Assembly (NCBI GenBank): GCA_050486105.1 | Contig: JBJHCR010000159.1 | Location: 1 to 14,389 of the forward strand | From: JAEXNA01 sp050486105 | GTDB taxonomy: Bacteria; Vulcanimicrobiota; Xenobia; Xenobiales; JADMJV01 | DNA: 14,389 nt | Direction of reading: 5' to 3' | Part shown: one piece after another, positions 1 to 5,792 of the stretch | Position numbering within the stretch: position 1 is the stretch's first letter | How the letters are laid out: every line of letters begins with the position of its first letter | Made by a program: the position numbers and the translations under genes | Notes under the pieces: model-generated | What the model saw: the letters and a program-made list of their open reading frames with translations, nothing else | What the model was told of the DNA's origin: nothing | Database searches by the model: none

Positions 1-139
1 ACTCATCGTATTCGTAGACCGAGACCGTGGGCAGTGTGCCGGGAAGGTTGGCGACTTCGTCAGCATCCGCCTTCTTCACCAGGTGCAGCCGATCCAGCCA
101 GTCGTAAGCATACTCCCAAGCGAACGCTTTGGTTCCCAA
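1..139 (-). CDS. Partial hypothetical protein (5' part, runs off the left edge)
   Basis: The minus strand is open from about 145 to the window edge and reads as a plausible protein: W-E-Y-A-Y-D-W-L-D-R-L-H-L-V, then a KKADADE stretch and a C-terminal visible end rich in V, Y and E. Codon choice looks like that of the real genes here, which is why I prefer it to the plus-strand frame over the same bases. An in-frame TGA lies at 148-146, so the most upstream usable start is CTG at 142 or TTG at 139. I used TTG. No Shine-Dalgarno sequence precedes it, so either the start is poorly defined, a frameshift separates it from an upstream part, or the frame is spurious. It would be divergent from the secreted protein gene at 205. 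I do not recognise the family and only about 45 residues are visible. Confidence 0.4.
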   Translation of the reverse strand, partial: MGTKAFAWEYAYDWLDRLHLVKKADADEVANLPGTLPTVSVYEYDE

Positions 140-169
140 CAGCCATCAACTGCTCGGGAAATATCCACC

Positions 170-198
170 TTGGCCAGACCTTCCAAGTCTGTTATAGT
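170..198 (+). promoter_or_regulatory. Sigma-70-like promoter for a leaderless gene, with spacer inverted repeat
   Basis: TTGGCC (170-175) and TATAGT (193-198) are separated by exactly 17 bases, a good match to the -35/-10 consensus. The -10 box ends 6 bases before the ATG at 205, so the expected transcription start falls on or next to the A of the ATG. No Shine-Dalgarno sequence precedes that ATG. Together this indicates a leaderless message. The spacer contains a 5-base inverted repeat, CAGAC (175-179) and GTCTG (187-191), placed where a repressor could bind. The minus strand of the same -10 region reads TATAAC, so a divergent promoter is also possible. Confidence 0.55.
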
Positions 199-204
199 CT
201 CTCG

Positions 205-627
205 ATGAGACACGTCATCCTGCTCCTGTTGCTCTGCTCGGCTGTGGCTTGGGCGGATTTGGGTCCCAAACCTACCATGACCTTTCAATTCCAAGAGATC
301 CAAGCCCTAAAGGTGGTGTCGGGGGCCTTATTGCAGTCTTCGGAACCCAACGGAGAAGACGCCAAGCCCTTGGGGCAGTACGGCCCACAGCGATTCGAAT
401 TGAAGCCTGACGGAGCCTTTGCCATGGCCTATGGCTTCGCCCCATACAGCATCCTCGAACTGACCTTGGCCGACGGCAGAACTCTGCGCAGCCAAGTGTT
501 TTCAGGAACCGGGTTAAGTTCTTACTATAAAGTCACGGTCAAGGACGGAAAACTTCGGGTGGAGCCCAACCAAAAGGAACTGGAGTCGCAGGGACTGCTA
601 AGAAAGGTACCCAAACCTTCACCCTAG
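205..627 (+). CDS. Small secreted protein of the 'DxGPKP' hypothetical family
   Basis: This 140-residue protein has a clear Sec signal peptide: M-R-H, then a run of leucines, ending at AWA (residues 15-17) before D18. The mature protein opens with DLGPKPTMTF (18-27) and has a middle segment GPQRFELKPDG (60-70) and A-Y-G-F. From memory, this pattern recurs at the start of exported or membrane-anchored hypothetical proteins in several bacterial phyla, where it precedes membrane segments. Here there is no membrane segment, so it is probably periplasmic or extracellular. The open frame extends back to base 34, but those 57 extra residues look non-coding. The ATG at 205 gives a perfect signal peptide and sits 6 bases after a -10 box, so I chose it. 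It converges on the zinc-ribbon gene. Function unknown. Confidence 0.8.
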   Translation: MRHVILLLLLCSAVAWADLGPKPTMTFQFQEIQALKVVSGALLQSSEPNGEDAKPLGQYGPQRFELKPDGAFAMAYGFAPYSILELTLADGRTLRSQVFSGTGLSSYYKVTVKDGKLRVEPNQKELESQGLLRKVPKPSP

Positions 628-649
628 CGGTCTCCCGGAAGGACCGCTA
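625..649. repeat. Perfect 8-bp stem-loop at the end of the secreted-protein gene
   Basis: TAGCGGTC (625-632) and GACCGCTA (642-649) form a perfect 8-bp stem around a 9-base loop, and the arm includes the TAG stop codon. No T-tract follows on either strand, so it is not a canonical intrinsic terminator. It may act as a factor-independent pause, a message 3'-end protector, or a REP-like element. Confidence 0.6.
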
Positions 650-653
650 CACT

Positions 654-667
654 CGCGGATTTCCGCG
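654..667. repeat. Second perfect palindrome (CGCGGA-TT-TCCGCG)
   Basis: CGCGGA (654-659), two T bases and TCCGCG (662-667) form a 6-bp stem only 4 bases after the preceding stem-loop. The pairing of two tight palindromes resembles repetitive extragenic palindromic elements. It lies between convergent genes. Confidence 0.55.
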
Positions 668-730
668 CTCCGGCAGCAAAATTTCTCTTAAGTACGCCCG
701 GTACTAGGCGATAAATTCTACTACCGGAGC
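667..730. repeat. Nested long inverted repeat, possible structured RNA or MITE-like remnant
   Basis: GCTCCGG (667-673) pairs perfectly with CCGGAGC (724-730). Nested inside are AATTT (680-684) with AAATT (713-717) and AGTAC (691-695) with GTACT (701-705) around a GCCCG loop. The three stems are collinear and would fold into one arm with internal loops on either strand. No T-tract adjoins the outer stem. The gap 628-777 has no credible gene. Confidence 0.4.
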
Positions 731-777
731 ACAAAAATCTTCTTCGTGTAGCTCGGAACGCCGATTGTCAACAGACC

Positions 778-1290
778 CTAGACGTTCTTGCCTCCGCTGA
801 AGACCCTATTGAGGACCCGCATGGTGAGGGCGAAAGGGTTGTACGGAGACCCTTTCGCTATGCTTTCGATGTCCATGGCCTCCCTCATCTCTTTCATGTG
901 AGTTCGGTATTGCTCGAGCTTGGCCTGATTTTCCGCCATGCGCTCCAGAATGGTTCCCAATTCCCCATCGTCGAGCCAGGTTCCGTGTTCCGGACATTCG
1001 TCGAGTTCCACTTCGGGTCCCAAGGCGTAGGCGTAGCGCTTCATCACTTCAGTGCAAACGGGACACTTCACGTCGGCTTGGAGATCGATGCGCTCCAGCT
1101 TATCGGGCTCTAGACTGATGGCGAGTTCCGACTGCTCCACCACCGCCATGCCTGCGTCTCCCACAGTCAAGAGTGAGCCGAAGGGATACCAGGCTCCCTC
1201 ACAATTGGGGCAAAGATGAATAGTGGCGTCTTGAAATCCTTCCAAACTCACTTCGCGGAGGTCTAATCCGCAGCCTCTGGGGCACTGCAT
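778..1290 (-). CDS. Double TFIIB-type zinc-ribbon protein
   Basis: A protein of 170 residues with two zf-TFIIB-like zinc ribbons. The first has C3 and C7 with C27-P-N-C30, followed by E-G-A-W. The second has C76-P-V-C79 with C99-P-E-H102, followed by G-T-W-L-D-D-G-E-L. The G-x-W-x-(D/F)-x-(G)-E-L tail after each second knuckle is typical of this family. Residues about 112-140 are charged and heptad-like, a probable coiled coil. The family has no established biochemical role and is thought to bind protein or nucleic acid. I start at ATG 1290 rather than GTG 1296, because AGGAC sits 7 bases before the ATG but almost touches the GTG. That ribosome site overlaps the TAG of the dehydrogenase upstream, with 10 bases between genes, so the two should be co-transcribed and translationally coupled. 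Confidence 0.85.
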   Translation of the reverse strand: MQCPRGCGLDLREVSLEGFQDATIHLCPNCEGAWYPFGSLLTVGDAGMAVVEQSELAISLEPDKLERIDLQADVKCPVCTEVMKRYAYALGPEVELDECPEHGTWLDDGELGTILERMAENQAKLEQYRTHMKEMREAMDIESIAKGSPYNPFALTMRVLNRVFSGGKNV

Positions 1291-1300
1291 GGACACCGTC

Positions 1301-2773
1301 CTAGAACTGCCGTGACCAATCGGAAGGCCAGCGTTCCACCACCACCTTGGTCTGGGTGTAGAACTCTATGCCATGGCGCCCCTGGGCGTGGAGGTCGCCA
1401 AAAAAGCTGTCCTTCCAACCACTGAACGGGAAGAAGGCCATGGGAGCAGCCACTCCGATGTTGATCCCAATGTTGCCCACGATGGCCTCGTGACGGAAGC
1501 GCCGAGCGTTGGCACCGCTGCTGGTGAACAGGCATGCCATATTACCGTACTGTCCGCTGTTGACGAACTCGATCACCTGATCCATGGTGTCGAAATGCAG
1601 CAAGGTCAGCACCGGTCCGAAGATCTCGGTTTTCAGCAAGTCGGCGTCGGGACTCAGACCCTCGATAATGGTGGGGTTGACGAAACTGCCGCCCTCGCAA
1701 CCTTCAACCTTGACTCCTCGACCGTCGAGCAGCAGTCTTCCGCCTTGAGATACCCCTAGATCCACCAAGCCTTCGATGCGTTCCCGGCTCTGATGATTGA
1801 TCACCGGACCCATCTGGGTCTTGTCGTGTAATCCGTTGCCCACGACGCGCTTTTGCGCGGCCTCCTTCAAGAGTGGAGGAAAACTCTTGCTGGCTTCCCC
1901 AACGGTGATGGCCATGGAGGCGGCCAGACAGCGCTGCCCGGCACAGCCAAAGGCACTGTCGGTGATAATGTTCACCGTCATATTGGGGTCGGCGTCGGGC
2001 AGAATAATCACTGGGTTCTTAGCCCCGCCCTGGGCTTGAACCCGCTTGCCGTGCGCTGCAGCCTTGCTGTAGATGGCCTTTGCCACCGGAGTGGAGCCTA
2101 CGAAGCTGACTGCTTTGACGTCAGGATGTTCCAACAAACGGTCGACGGTCTCTTTCGCTCCGTGGACCAGGTTCACCACCCCCGGAGGCAGACCGACCTC
2201 TTGCAACAAATCCACGATCTTTTGCATGGTGCGAGGCACCTTCTCCGAGGGTTTACAGACCACGGTATTACCGCAAGCGATGGCGTAGGGGAGGAACCAG
2301 AACGGGATCATAGCCGGAAAATTGAAAGGAGTGATAATGGCGCAAACCCCCACAGGTTGACGGAACATAAGTTCGTCGATCCCTCGGGCAATATTTTCAT
2401 TGGTGTCCCCCTGGAGCAAGATAGGGGCGCCGCAGGCCACCTCCACATTCTCGATCCCCCGTCTCAGTTCACCGCGAGCTTCGGCCAAAGTCTTTCCGCA
2501 CTCCTCGGTGATCACCCGGGCCAACTGCTCGAAGCGCTCCTCTAGCAGCGCCTTGAGGCGAAACAGGTATTGGATGCGGTCGGTGACCGGAGTGGAGGCC
2601 CATCCAGGCAAGGCCGAACTGGCTACAGCAACGGCGCGATCGACCACTTCGGGGCTACTCAAGGGAACGTGAGCCAGCAACTCAGAGGTGGCCGGGTTGC
2701 GGACCTCCATACAATCGGACGTTGGAACGCTGCGATCGTCACCAATAATATTGACCAGGGTTGAAGCAGACAT
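1301..2773 (-). CDS. mmsA: Methylmalonate-semialdehyde dehydrogenase (CoA-acylating)
   Basis: A 490-residue NAD-dependent aldehyde dehydrogenase converting methylmalonate (or malonate) semialdehyde to propionyl-CoA (or acetyl-CoA) in valine, pyrimidine or inositol breakdown. Visible marks are TPFNFP with the oxyanion Asn151, the cofactor lysine in CKPSEKVP (173-180), the catalytic Cys282 in CAGQRCLA, and the C-terminal FFGDLHAQGRHG / FYTQTKVV signature specific to the MmsA branch. The position that in hydrolytic aldehyde dehydrogenases holds the general-base Glu reads QGGAKN (248-253), without Glu, as known for the CoA-dependent members. The start at 2773 is chosen because AAAGGAGGT lies just upstream (4 bases from GGAGG). 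The open frame runs 10 codons further but has no ribosome site. It is the first gene of the pair with the zinc-ribbon protein and is divergent from dihydroorotase. A malonate-semialdehyde or IolA-type substrate cannot be excluded. Confidence 0.93.
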   Translation of the reverse strand: MSASTLVNIIGDDRSVPTSDCMEVRNPATSELLAHVPLSSPEVVDRAVAVASSALPGWASTPVTDRIQYLFRLKALLEERFEQLARVITEECGKTLAEARGELRRGIENVEVACGAPILLQGDTNENIARGIDELMFRQPVGVCAIITPFNFPAMIPFWFLPYAIACGNTVVCKPSEKVPRTMQKIVDLLQEVGLPPGVVNLVHGAKETVDRLLEHPDVKAVSFVGSTPVAKAIYSKAAAHGKRVQAQGGAKNPVIILPDADPNMTVNIITDSAFGCAGQRCLAASMAITVGEASKSFPPLLKEAAQKRVVGNGLHDKTQMGPVINHQSRERIEGLVDLGVSQGGRLLLDGRGVKVEGCEGGSFVNPTIIEGLSPDADLLKTEIFGPVLTLLHFDTMDQVIEFVNSGQYGNMACLFTSSGANARRFRHEAIVGNIGINIGVAAPMAFFPFSGWKDSFFGDLHAQGRHGIEFYTQTKVVVERWPSDWSRQF

Positions 2774-2985
2774 AAGACCTCCTTTTGCTCGAGGATTCCT
2801 CATTGGTAGTTAACTCCCTTGAAGTCCCTTGAGAAAATGTTGCCACCTTGGATGGACGGATCGTTGGCATCAAGGAGAGCCTGAGTGGGATGCGAACGCC
2901 CTCAGCAGGATCTCCCAGGGGAGGACTTTGGACTTCCACCCCTGATGGTGTCCTTTCAGAGGCTTTTCGAGAGTGAGGGTGAGCC
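2774..2985. promoter_or_regulatory. Divergent intergenic region between mmsA and dihydroorotase
   Basis: These 212 bases must carry promoters for both flanking genes, but I found no convincing -35/-10 pair. For mmsA the best is a weak TTCTCA-N17-TAACTA. The dihydroorotase side has a hairpin-capable CTGAG (2881-2885) / CTCAG (2901-2905) pair extendable to 7 bp with one bulged base, and an AAGGAG ribosome-site-like motif at 2872-2877, far upstream of the pyrC start. Confidence 0.35.
2890..2976 (+). CDS. Possible 28-residue leader peptide upstream of dihydroorotase
   Basis: ATG 2890 opens a 28-codon frame ending at TGA 2974-2976, only 9 bases before the dihydroorotase ATG. AAGGAG at 2872-2877 precedes it by 12 bases, which is long. 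The same site is ideally spaced (7 bases) for a GTG at 2885 in another frame, which would run 56 codons and overlap into dihydroorotase to 3055. Either product could couple or attenuate translation of the pyrimidine gene. Composition is rich in S, T, P and G, and no homology is recognised. This is a speculative entry. Confidence 0.2.
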   Translation: MRTPSAGSPRGGLWTSTPDGVLSEAFRE

Positions 2986-4215
2986 ATGGACGAACTGCTG
3001 GTGGAGGGCCTCCTGGTGGATGACGAGTTGGGCATCAGGCAGGGGCAGGTGCTGATTCGAGATCAAAACATCATTGGCGTAGGAGACTACTTTAGGCGCC
3101 CGGACCTGAGCTTTCCGAACCATTTGATATTCCCCGGATTTGGCGACATCCACGTTCATTTGCGCGAGGGTCAAGAACATAAGGAAGACTTCAGCAGCGG
3201 GGCCGCAGCGGCTCTCAACGGAGGGGTCACTTTTTGTTTGGACATGCCGAACAACCCGGTGTCCCCGGTGGATGCTCAGACTCTGGAAGCCAAACACCGC
3301 AAGATTGGAGAGCAAGCCGTGCAGATCGGTCTCTATGCGGCGGTCGGCCCCGACACCGAGCCCTTCGGCCACAGTCACTATAAAGTCTTCATGGCCCACA
3401 GCATTGGCGATCTGTATTTTGAATCGCTGGAGGCCGTGAGGCAAACCTTAAAGCGCTACCGGGGCTGCCGGGTGACCTTTCATTGCGAAGACCCGGTGCT
3501 GCTGGAGAGCACTGCTCAGGCCTCCACCCACGAGGACCGCCGGCCACCGGAAGCTGAAGCTTCGGCGGTAGCCGTAGCCATTGAATTGGCCCGGGAGTTG
3601 GATTTGCAGGCCAACATCGCCCACCTATCCTCGGCTCAGGGGTTGGAACTCATCCGCGAGGCTCGCCGGGACCCGGCTCTGGCAGGTCGTCTCACCTGCG
3701 AGGCCACCCCCCATCACCTCTTCTTTGACACCGAGAACCGAACCCGTTTTCCTCGCAATGAATATCTCAAGATGAACCCTCCGCTGCGCTCGCCGGAGCA
3801 GCGACAGGCCCTCTGGCAGGCTTTCCAAAGCGGAACCATCGACTTTCTTGCCACCGATCACGCTCCCCACACCGTGGCCGAGAAAGAAGCAGAAAACCCT
3901 AGTGGGGTCCCACATTTGGACACCTATGGGGGCTTCGTGGCCTGGCTGTTGAGCCAAGGAATCGAAGCTCAACACTTGGCCCGGGTTTGTTGCCGACAGC
4001 CGGGTGAATGGTTCGGTGGGCAGGTGGGTCGCTTGCGCCCGGGTTATCGAGGAGACCTGGCGGTGCTCGATGTGAACTCTCCCTGGTTGGTTCAGGCAGA
4101 AGATCTGAAAACTCGCTGTGGTTGGTCGCCGTTCGAAGGGGTGACCTTGCCCGGAAGAGTGGCCTTGACGGTGGCCGGGGGACGGCTCTTTCGGCAGGGG
4201 GACGAGATAACCTGA
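2986..4215 (+). CDS. pyrC: Dihydroorotase
   Basis: A 409-residue amidohydrolase that cyclises carbamoyl-aspartate to dihydroorotate in pyrimidine synthesis (cytoplasm). The metal site is visible: H56-V-H58-L-R60 in GFGDIHVHLREG, a candidate carbamylated lysine K133 in HYKVFMA, H166 in TFHCED, H213 in IAHLS, and D291 in LATDHAPH. Substrate-side signatures include DMPNN (86-90) and KMNPPLR (262-268). The order of motifs and length fit the roughly 400-430-residue class I dihydroorotases. An allantoinase or hydantoinase is less likely, given the MNPPLR and ATDHAPH motifs. The start is fixed by an in-frame TGA at 2980-2982 immediately upstream, with GAGGGTGAG as ribosome site. Its stop lies 7 bases from that of a convergent gene. 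No other pyr gene is in the window. Confidence 0.93.
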   Translation: MDELLVEGLLVDDELGIRQGQVLIRDQNIIGVGDYFRRPDLSFPNHLIFPGFGDIHVHLREGQEHKEDFSSGAAAALNGGVTFCLDMPNNPVSPVDAQTLEAKHRKIGEQAVQIGLYAAVGPDTEPFGHSHYKVFMAHSIGDLYFESLEAVRQTLKRYRGCRVTFHCEDPVLLESTAQASTHEDRRPPEAEASAVAVAIELARELDLQANIAHLSSAQGLELIREARRDPALAGRLTCEATPHHLFFDTENRTRFPRNEYLKMNPPLRSPEQRQALWQAFQSGTIDFLATDHAPHTVAEKEAENPSGVPHLDTYGGFVAWLLSQGIEAQHLARVCCRQPGEWFGGQVGRLRPGYRGDLAVLDVNSPWLVQAEDLKTRCGWSPFEGVTLPGRVALTVAGGRLFRQGDEIT

Positions 4216-4221
4216 TAGGTT
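4209..4221. terminator. Small hairpin between convergent stop codons
   Basis: AACCT (4209-4213), GAT, AGGTT (4217-4221) form a 5-bp stem with 3-base loop spanning the dihydroorotase stop and the 7-base gap to the convergent gene. It is short and has no T-tract, so a terminator role is only suggested by position. Confidence 0.25.
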
Positions 4222-4222
4222 C

Positions 4223-4933
4223 TCAGGCGGTCAATCTTAAGTCTTGAGCATCGAGTCCGTGTCGCGCTAGGTAGTCTCCAAGGCGCAGTTTCTCCGAAGA
4301 GTCGCTCTTCTGGTGCAAGTACTCTTGAGCCTCGATCACCTGGATGCTGTAGCCATTTTTCTTCTCCTGGGCCTTGACTTTGGTGTCGTCGAAGAACATG
4401 GTCTGGAAGTATTCCTCAACCGTGGGAGCCTGGGGTTCGACTCCAAAGTCAAAATCGTAGATCTTGCCGTCCTTTTCCAGAACAACGTGGTGATACCAGT
4501 TCATGTCGGTGGTTCTCGGTTGGCCCTGGTTGTTCGAACTCCTGACGTGAGTGGCCCGTACCATGCCAAAGTAGGAAACACCTTCGTTCTTGATGCCTAA
4601 GACTTTGGCATCCTTGAAGTCTTCCGAGTTAGAAACCCTTTCGAGAAGTCGTCGGATGTTTTCCCCGCATTTTCTGCTCTGATAAAGGTCGGTATGAAAC
4701 GTTTCCTGGAAAGCTTCCGCTACGGCACACTTTTCCGTTTTGTCAGAGGCGGCAGCCTTGAGATGGCCGAGATTCGGTATCAGATTCAATCCGGGGGCTC
4801 GGCACCCAGAAAGGTGCACCGTGTCAGCAGGTACACCGTCGAATCCTGGGGCGGCTTCGATGTGTCCTGCTCTAGACTCGGGCCAGTCCAGAATTTTTCT
4901 CATTGGGGCATGAGTGGGATTTATGGTCTGCAT
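4223..4933 (-). CDS. Putative papain-like / protein-glutaminase-like cysteine hydrolase with V-x-L-S N-terminal motif
   Basis: A 236-residue protein of no family I can name with certainty. The N-terminal 60 residues look disordered and contain PADTVHLSG (35-43). A globular part follows from about 65. It has K-C89-G-E-N-I-R-R-L-L, a C-x-x-x-x-R-x-x-L helix start like the nucleophile helix of protein glutaminase, then a beta-rich stretch with N145-W-Y-H-H149-V-V-L, and D-G-K-I-Y-D160-F-D162-F-G. The order Cys, W-x-Y-H-x-V, Asp is that of the Cys-His-Asp triad in protein-glutamine glutaminases and relatives. This is inference from motif layout only. There is no signal peptide or membrane segment. 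The ATG at 4933 has AGGAG 6 bases upstream. It lies downstream of the metalloprotease gene on the same strand with a 104-base gap, so it may have its own promoter. Confidence 0.6.
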   Translation of the reverse strand: MQTINPTHAPMRKILDWPESRAGHIEAAPGFDGVPADTVHLSGCRAPGLNLIPNLGHLKAAASDKTEKCAVAEAFQETFHTDLYQSRKCGENIRRLLERVSNSEDFKDAKVLGIKNEGVSYFGMVRATHVRSSNNQGQPRTTDMNWYHHVVLEKDGKIYDFDFGVEPQAPTVEEYFQTMFFDDTKVKAQEKKNGYSIQVIEAQEYLHQKSDSSEKLRLGDYLARHGLDAQDLRLTA

Positions 4934-5037
4934 AGACGACTCCTGAGATGAGTAGAGTCGGGCGGAGACAACTCAGCGGTTTCTCTCTGAATTCACAGTA
5001 CCATGGGAGCCCGAAAAAGATCTGAAAGACGTGTCTG

Positions 5038-5724
5038 TTAACCTTCAGAGCGATTCTCGAGATACTTCATGACCGCATACTGAGCAGGCAGGACGCTCGC
5101 CATCAAGGCGATAGAGGCAATGGGGTGGATGCCTGCTCTCACCGCTAGATTCGCAAAGTCGTGGCCTTGGGAGGCCAGTTGGGCGAAGTCTTTGCCCACG
5201 GCGCTGGCGGCGTAGGCGATGGAGTTGGTCACGGTCATGGCCCCATAACCCATCAGAGCGGCTCCCACTACCGGGTGTTTCTTGCGCAATTTGAAGCCGG
5301 CGCCGAAGGTGGTCATGGCGACCCCCATGTCCACCATGGTCCCGGCCGCCGCAACCATGGCCCGGGACCCGTTGCTCCCAAGTTTTTCGCCCAAGGGTGA
5401 CAAGGGGCTGAGTTGCCAGCGGGTCACTCCACCCTTAAAGGGGAAGACCTCAACCTGGGGGTTGCCGTTTTCATAGAGCAGTTCAATCATTTTGGCGTGG
5501 CCCATCTCGTGGAGCCACGTCGAAGGGTAACCGGCTGCCGCCACGTTGGCCGCCAAGCCGATCCCACCGCCCTTAAGCATCTGCTGGGTGCGATCGCCGA
5601 GATCGCCGCTGTCTCGAGAGAGGGTGACCTGCTCGGAAGGGTCGCTCGGCTTGTCCGGTTCTAGCGAGGCAGGCGTTTGAGGTCGTGGGAGACTTGGCGG
5701 GGTTTGGGCGGTCTTGATCAGCAT
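5038..5724 (-). CDS. HExxH membrane metalloprotease candidate (M50-like) with V-x-L-S N-terminal motif
   Basis: A 228-residue protein with a proline-rich N-terminus holding PSEQVTLS (29-36), then a Gly/Ala-rich hydrophobic segment (about 51-67) leading into W-L-H72-E73-M-G-H76, a gluzincin HExxH zinc motif at the end of a membrane-like helix. Further hydrophobic segments lie at about 121-142, 151-176 and 197-216. G-H188-D189-F before the last one could supply the third zinc ligand, as an Asp does in site-2-type M50 proteases. The overall plan (HExxH in an early hydrophobic helix, Asp near a late one) fits an intramembrane-type protease but is shorter than typical M50 enzymes and lacks the canonical N-P-D-G motif. 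The ribosome site is GAGGG, with only about 3 bases to the ATG. It shares strand and direction with the PhnD-like gene upstream and the hydrolase downstream. Substrate unknown. Confidence 0.65.
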   Translation of the reverse strand: MLIKTAQTPPSLPRPQTPASLEPDKPSDPSEQVTLSRDSGDLGDRTQQMLKGGGIGLAANVAAAGYPSTWLHEMGHAKMIELLYENGNPQVEVFPFKGGVTRWQLSPLSPLGEKLGSNGSRAMVAAAGTMVDMGVAMTTFGAGFKLRKKHPVVGAALMGYGAMTVTNSIAYAASAVGKDFAQLASQGHDFANLAVRAGIHPIASIALMASVLPAQYAVMKYLENRSEG

Positions 5725-5792
5725 AGCCCTCAGAGTTTAAGCCCTGGAAAGAGGTTTGGCTGTTGACAAATTGTTACTAAAGGGATGGCCAA

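Noticed and set aside
34..204. Upstream extension of the secreted-protein gene to ATG 34
   Set aside because: The added 57 residues look random, would bury the signal peptide, and overlap a more plausible minus-strand frame. The ATG at 205 gives a clean signal peptide and promoter spacing.
625..649. Intrinsic terminator for the secreted-protein gene
   Set aside because: The stem is strong, but there is no T-tract on either strand, so I list it as an inverted repeat rather than a terminator.
1853..2545. 230-codon plus-strand open frame
   Set aside because: Antisense to the well-supported mmsA gene. Its composition is that of a complement shadow, and there is no ribosome site or recognisable domain.
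5763..5768. TTGACA consensus -35 on the plus strand
   Set aside because: No -10 box 16-18 bases downstream and no plus-strand gene follows. On the minus strand TTGTCA also lacks a properly spaced -10.
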